A stretch of 33,704 nucleotides of DNA from Betaproteobacteria bacterium (GTDB lineage: Bacteria > Pseudomonadota > Gammaproteobacteria > Burkholderiales > SG8-41). The position numbers and the translations under genes were made by a program. Location of the stretch: contig CANJQI010000043.1 in assembly GCA_947476215.1 (NCBI GenBank), positions 1 through 33,704 on the forward strand. Reading direction: 5' to 3'. Of the stretch, positions 32,077 through 33,704 are shown in pieces (the stretch's first letter is position 1; each line of letters opens with the position of its first letter). The notes beneath the pieces were generated by a model. It saw only the letters and a list, made by a program, of their open reading frames with translations. It did not search any database and was not told where the DNA came from.

Positions 32077-33048
32077 ATGAAAATCGCAGTCATAGACGAC
32101 TACCAGGATGCATTTCGCACGCTTGCCTGTTATGCCCGGCTCAAGGATCACGAAGTCATCGTATATACCGACACCGAGAAAGACCCGGCACGGTTGGCGG
32201 CTCGTCTCGATGCGGATGCCGTGGTGCTGACGCAGCAGCGCTCACCTTTTCCGCGCGCCGTGATCGAGAAGTTGCCGGCACGCCTGAAACTCATTACGCA
32301 AACCGGCCGCCATTCCACTCACATCGACGTCGCGGCGTGCACGGAACGTGGCATCGCGGTCGCTGCGGCCGGCACCGGCAATTCCAATTCAACCGCGGAA
32401 CTGGCGTGGGGCCTGATCATTTCGAGCATGCGCCATCTGCCGTTTGAGGTTCAACAGTTGAAAGCGGGCAAGTGGCAAACCACGCTAGGCACCGGTCTCT
32501 TCGGCAAGACGCTGGGCGTGTATGCGCCCGGCAAGATAGGCAGCATCGTTGCACAGGTTGGAAAGGCGTTCGGAATGAAAGTGACGTGCTGGGGACGCGC
32601 GGCGTCGCAAGCCAAGGCCAGGGCCGCGGGATACGAGGTGCCGGCGAGCCGCGAAGCGTTTTTCGAAAACGCCGATGTCATCAGCCTGCATCTGCCTCTG
32701 CTTAAGGAGACGCGCGGCATTGTGACGGCGGCAGACCTGGCGCACATGAAACCGACCGCGCTGATCGTCAATACCAGCCGCGCACCGCTGATTGGTGAAG
32801 GCGTGCTGGCCGAGGCATTGCGCAAGGGCCGGCCCGGATACGCGGCGGTGGACGTGTTTGAAGACGAGCCGGTAGTGGGGGGGCATGCATTGCTCAAGAT
32901 GCCGAACGCGGTGTGTACGCCGCATCTCGGCTATGTCGTGCAAAGCACGTACGAGCTTTATTACGCCACGGTCATCGATAGCATACTGGCCTATGCGTCC
33001 GGTAAACCGGAGAATGTGATCAATCCGGAAGCGCTGTCCGGGAAATAG
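32077..33048 (+). CDS. D-2-hydroxyacid dehydrogenase family protein
   Basis: A 323-residue NAD-dependent dehydrogenase of the SerA/GhrA/Ldh fold that interconverts 2-hydroxy and 2-oxo acids. The catalytic triad is visible: Arg in NTSRAPL, Glu in FEDEP and His in TPHLGY. The nucleotide-binding loop reads GVYAPGKIG, so the first glycine of the usual GxGxxG is Ala. AAGGAG precedes the ATG by 6 bases. It lies 11 bases before the Bug-type gene, so the two are probably co-transcribed. Confidence 0.9.
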   Translation: MKIAVIDDYQDAFRTLACYARLKDHEVIVYTDTEKDPARLAARLDADAVVLTQQRSPFPRAVIEKLPARLKLITQTGRHSTHIDVAACTERGIAVAAAGTGNSNSTAELAWGLIISSMRHLPFEVQQLKAGKWQTTLGTGLFGKTLGVYAPGKIGSIVAQVGKAFGMKVTCWGRAASQAKARAAGYEVPASREAFFENADVISLHLPLLKETRGIVTAADLAHMKPTALIVNTSRAPLIGEGVLAEALRKGRPGYAAVDVFEDEPVVGGHALLKMPNAVCTPHLGYVVQSTYELYYATVIDSILAYASGKPENVINPEALSGK

Positions 33049-33059
33049 TGAGGAGAACA

Positions 33060-33704
33060 ATGATGCGTGCGATGACTATGCTGCGGGGATATGGCGGCTC
33101 ATTGATGCTGGTGTGTTTGATCAGCCAGTTTGCGCACGATGGCCGGGCGCAAAACTACCCGGCCAAACCCATACGATACATCGTCAGCGGATCGCCTGGC
33201 AGCGGTACCGATACGCTGGGACGCATTATGGCGGAGCGCCTGGGCCAGGTGCTGGGTCAGCAGGCGGTGGTGGAAAATCATGCCGGCGGCGGCAGCAATA
33301 TCGCCGCGGAGATGGTTGCGCGTGCGCCGGCGGACGGGCACACCATACTGCAGACGACCATTACGCTGGCGGTCAACGTCACCTTATATCGCAAGCTCAA
33401 CTACGATCTGGTGCGCGATTTCTTACCCGTGACCCGGCTCGCGACCGGCCCGTACATCTTCCTCGTGCATCCGTCGCTGCCGGTCAAGTCCATCGTCGAC
33501 ATGATCAAGCTTGCGAAAGCGAAACCCGGCGCCATCGATTATTCGTCCGGAGGCACGGGAACGGCGACGTTTCTGGCAGCGGAGCTTTTCAAGGGGCAAG
33601 CGGGCGTCAATCTGACGCACATTCCGTACAAAGGCGGCGGCCCGGCGCTGACTGCGGTAATTTCCGGGGAAGTTCCGGTACACGTGGCGCCAGTGGCCAC
33701 GGGA
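33060..33704 (+). CDS. Tripartite tricarboxylate transporter substrate-binding protein (Bug/TctC family), partial
   Basis: The first 215 residues of a periplasmic binding protein; the frame is open at the right edge of the window. It has a signal peptide (ending about FAHDGRAQ) and the family start NYPAKPIRYIV, followed by GSPGSGTDTLGR, VENHAGGGSNIAAE, APADGHTIL and HIPYKGGGPALTAVISGEV. These are the standard Bug/TctC blocks. Bug proteins bind small carboxylates for TctAB-type transporters; in betaproteobacteria hundreds of copies occur and most are orphans. AGGAG lies before the tandem ATGATG start. Confidence 0.92.
   Translation, partial: MMRAMTMLRGYGGSLMLVCLISQFAHDGRAQNYPAKPIRYIVSGSPGSGTDTLGRIMAERLGQVLGQQAVVENHAGGGSNIAAEMVARAPADGHTILQTTITLAVNVTLYRKLNYDLVRDFLPVTRLATGPYIFLVHPSLPVKSIVDMIKLAKAKPGAIDYSSGGTGTATFLAAELFKGQAGVNLTHIPYKGGGPALTAVISGEVPVHVAPVATG

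Noticed and set aside
1-33704. CRISPR array, tRNA or rRNA genes
   Set aside because: No regularly spaced direct repeats, cloverleaf sequences or rRNA segments were noticed when reading both strands.

Overview
The window looks like a chromosomal stretch of a thiosulfate-oxidising betaproteobacterium (Burkholderiales/Nitrosomonadales-like). This rests on gene content and order: a pepA-holC-valS block divergent from lptF-lptG, an ECF sigma/DUF3619/DUF3106/RDD operon, a Bug/TctC-type binding protein, and sox genes. The lineage is inferred from gene neighbourhoods; no rRNA or tRNA gene was seen.

Layout. 1-416 is the decayed right end of an IS4-family transposase. 855-1826 holds two tandem type IV pilin genes; the first has a good sigma-54 promoter and its own terminator. 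1987-7708 (minus strand) is a compact sox cluster read soxY-soxZ-soxXA(fusion)-[about 295 bp gap]-LysRS-like gene-soxB, preceded upstream by moaC. 8402-9838 is a BepA-like M48 metalloprotease with TPRs, followed by a chrA (chromate transporter) relic, a Ser/Thr kinase with a cyclic-nucleotide-binding domain, and a TusA-family protein. 12029-17506 (minus) is pepA-holC-valS; ValRS carries an in-frame N-terminal extension of about 200 residues. 17586-19738 is lptF-lptG. 19806-21715 (minus) is the ECF sigma operon. 22281-26835 is a four-gene GldA/GldF/GldG-like ABC system with a DUF4340 protein. 26913-29400 holds small proteins, a double-hotdog protein and an inverted-repeat element. 29507-33704 has two divergent MFS transporters, a D-2-hydroxyacid dehydrogenase and the start of a tripartite tricarboxylate transporter binding protein.

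How the genes work together. The sox genes encode a periplasmic thiosulfate oxidation core: the SoxYZ carrier, a SoxXA haem protein that conjugates thiosulfate, and SoxB, which removes sulfate. No soxCD is present here, so the sulfane sulfur must be handled by something outside the window. The most unusual point is a full-length lysyl-tRNA synthetase paralogue inside this operon, nine bases before soxB. It keeps the class II ATP-binding arginines but has lost most of the residues that recognise lysine. It is either a pseudoenzyme or an adenylating enzyme with a new substrate, and its place in the operon suggests a role in sulfur oxidation.

Secondary points of interest are the SoxX-SoxA fusion with a Cys-to-His change at the expected distal haem ligand, the ValRS N-terminal fusion, the chrA relic with an internal stop, the IS4 frameshift caused by a visible 7-bp tandem duplication, and two inverted-repeat elements, one of which supplies the stop codon of an MFS gene.
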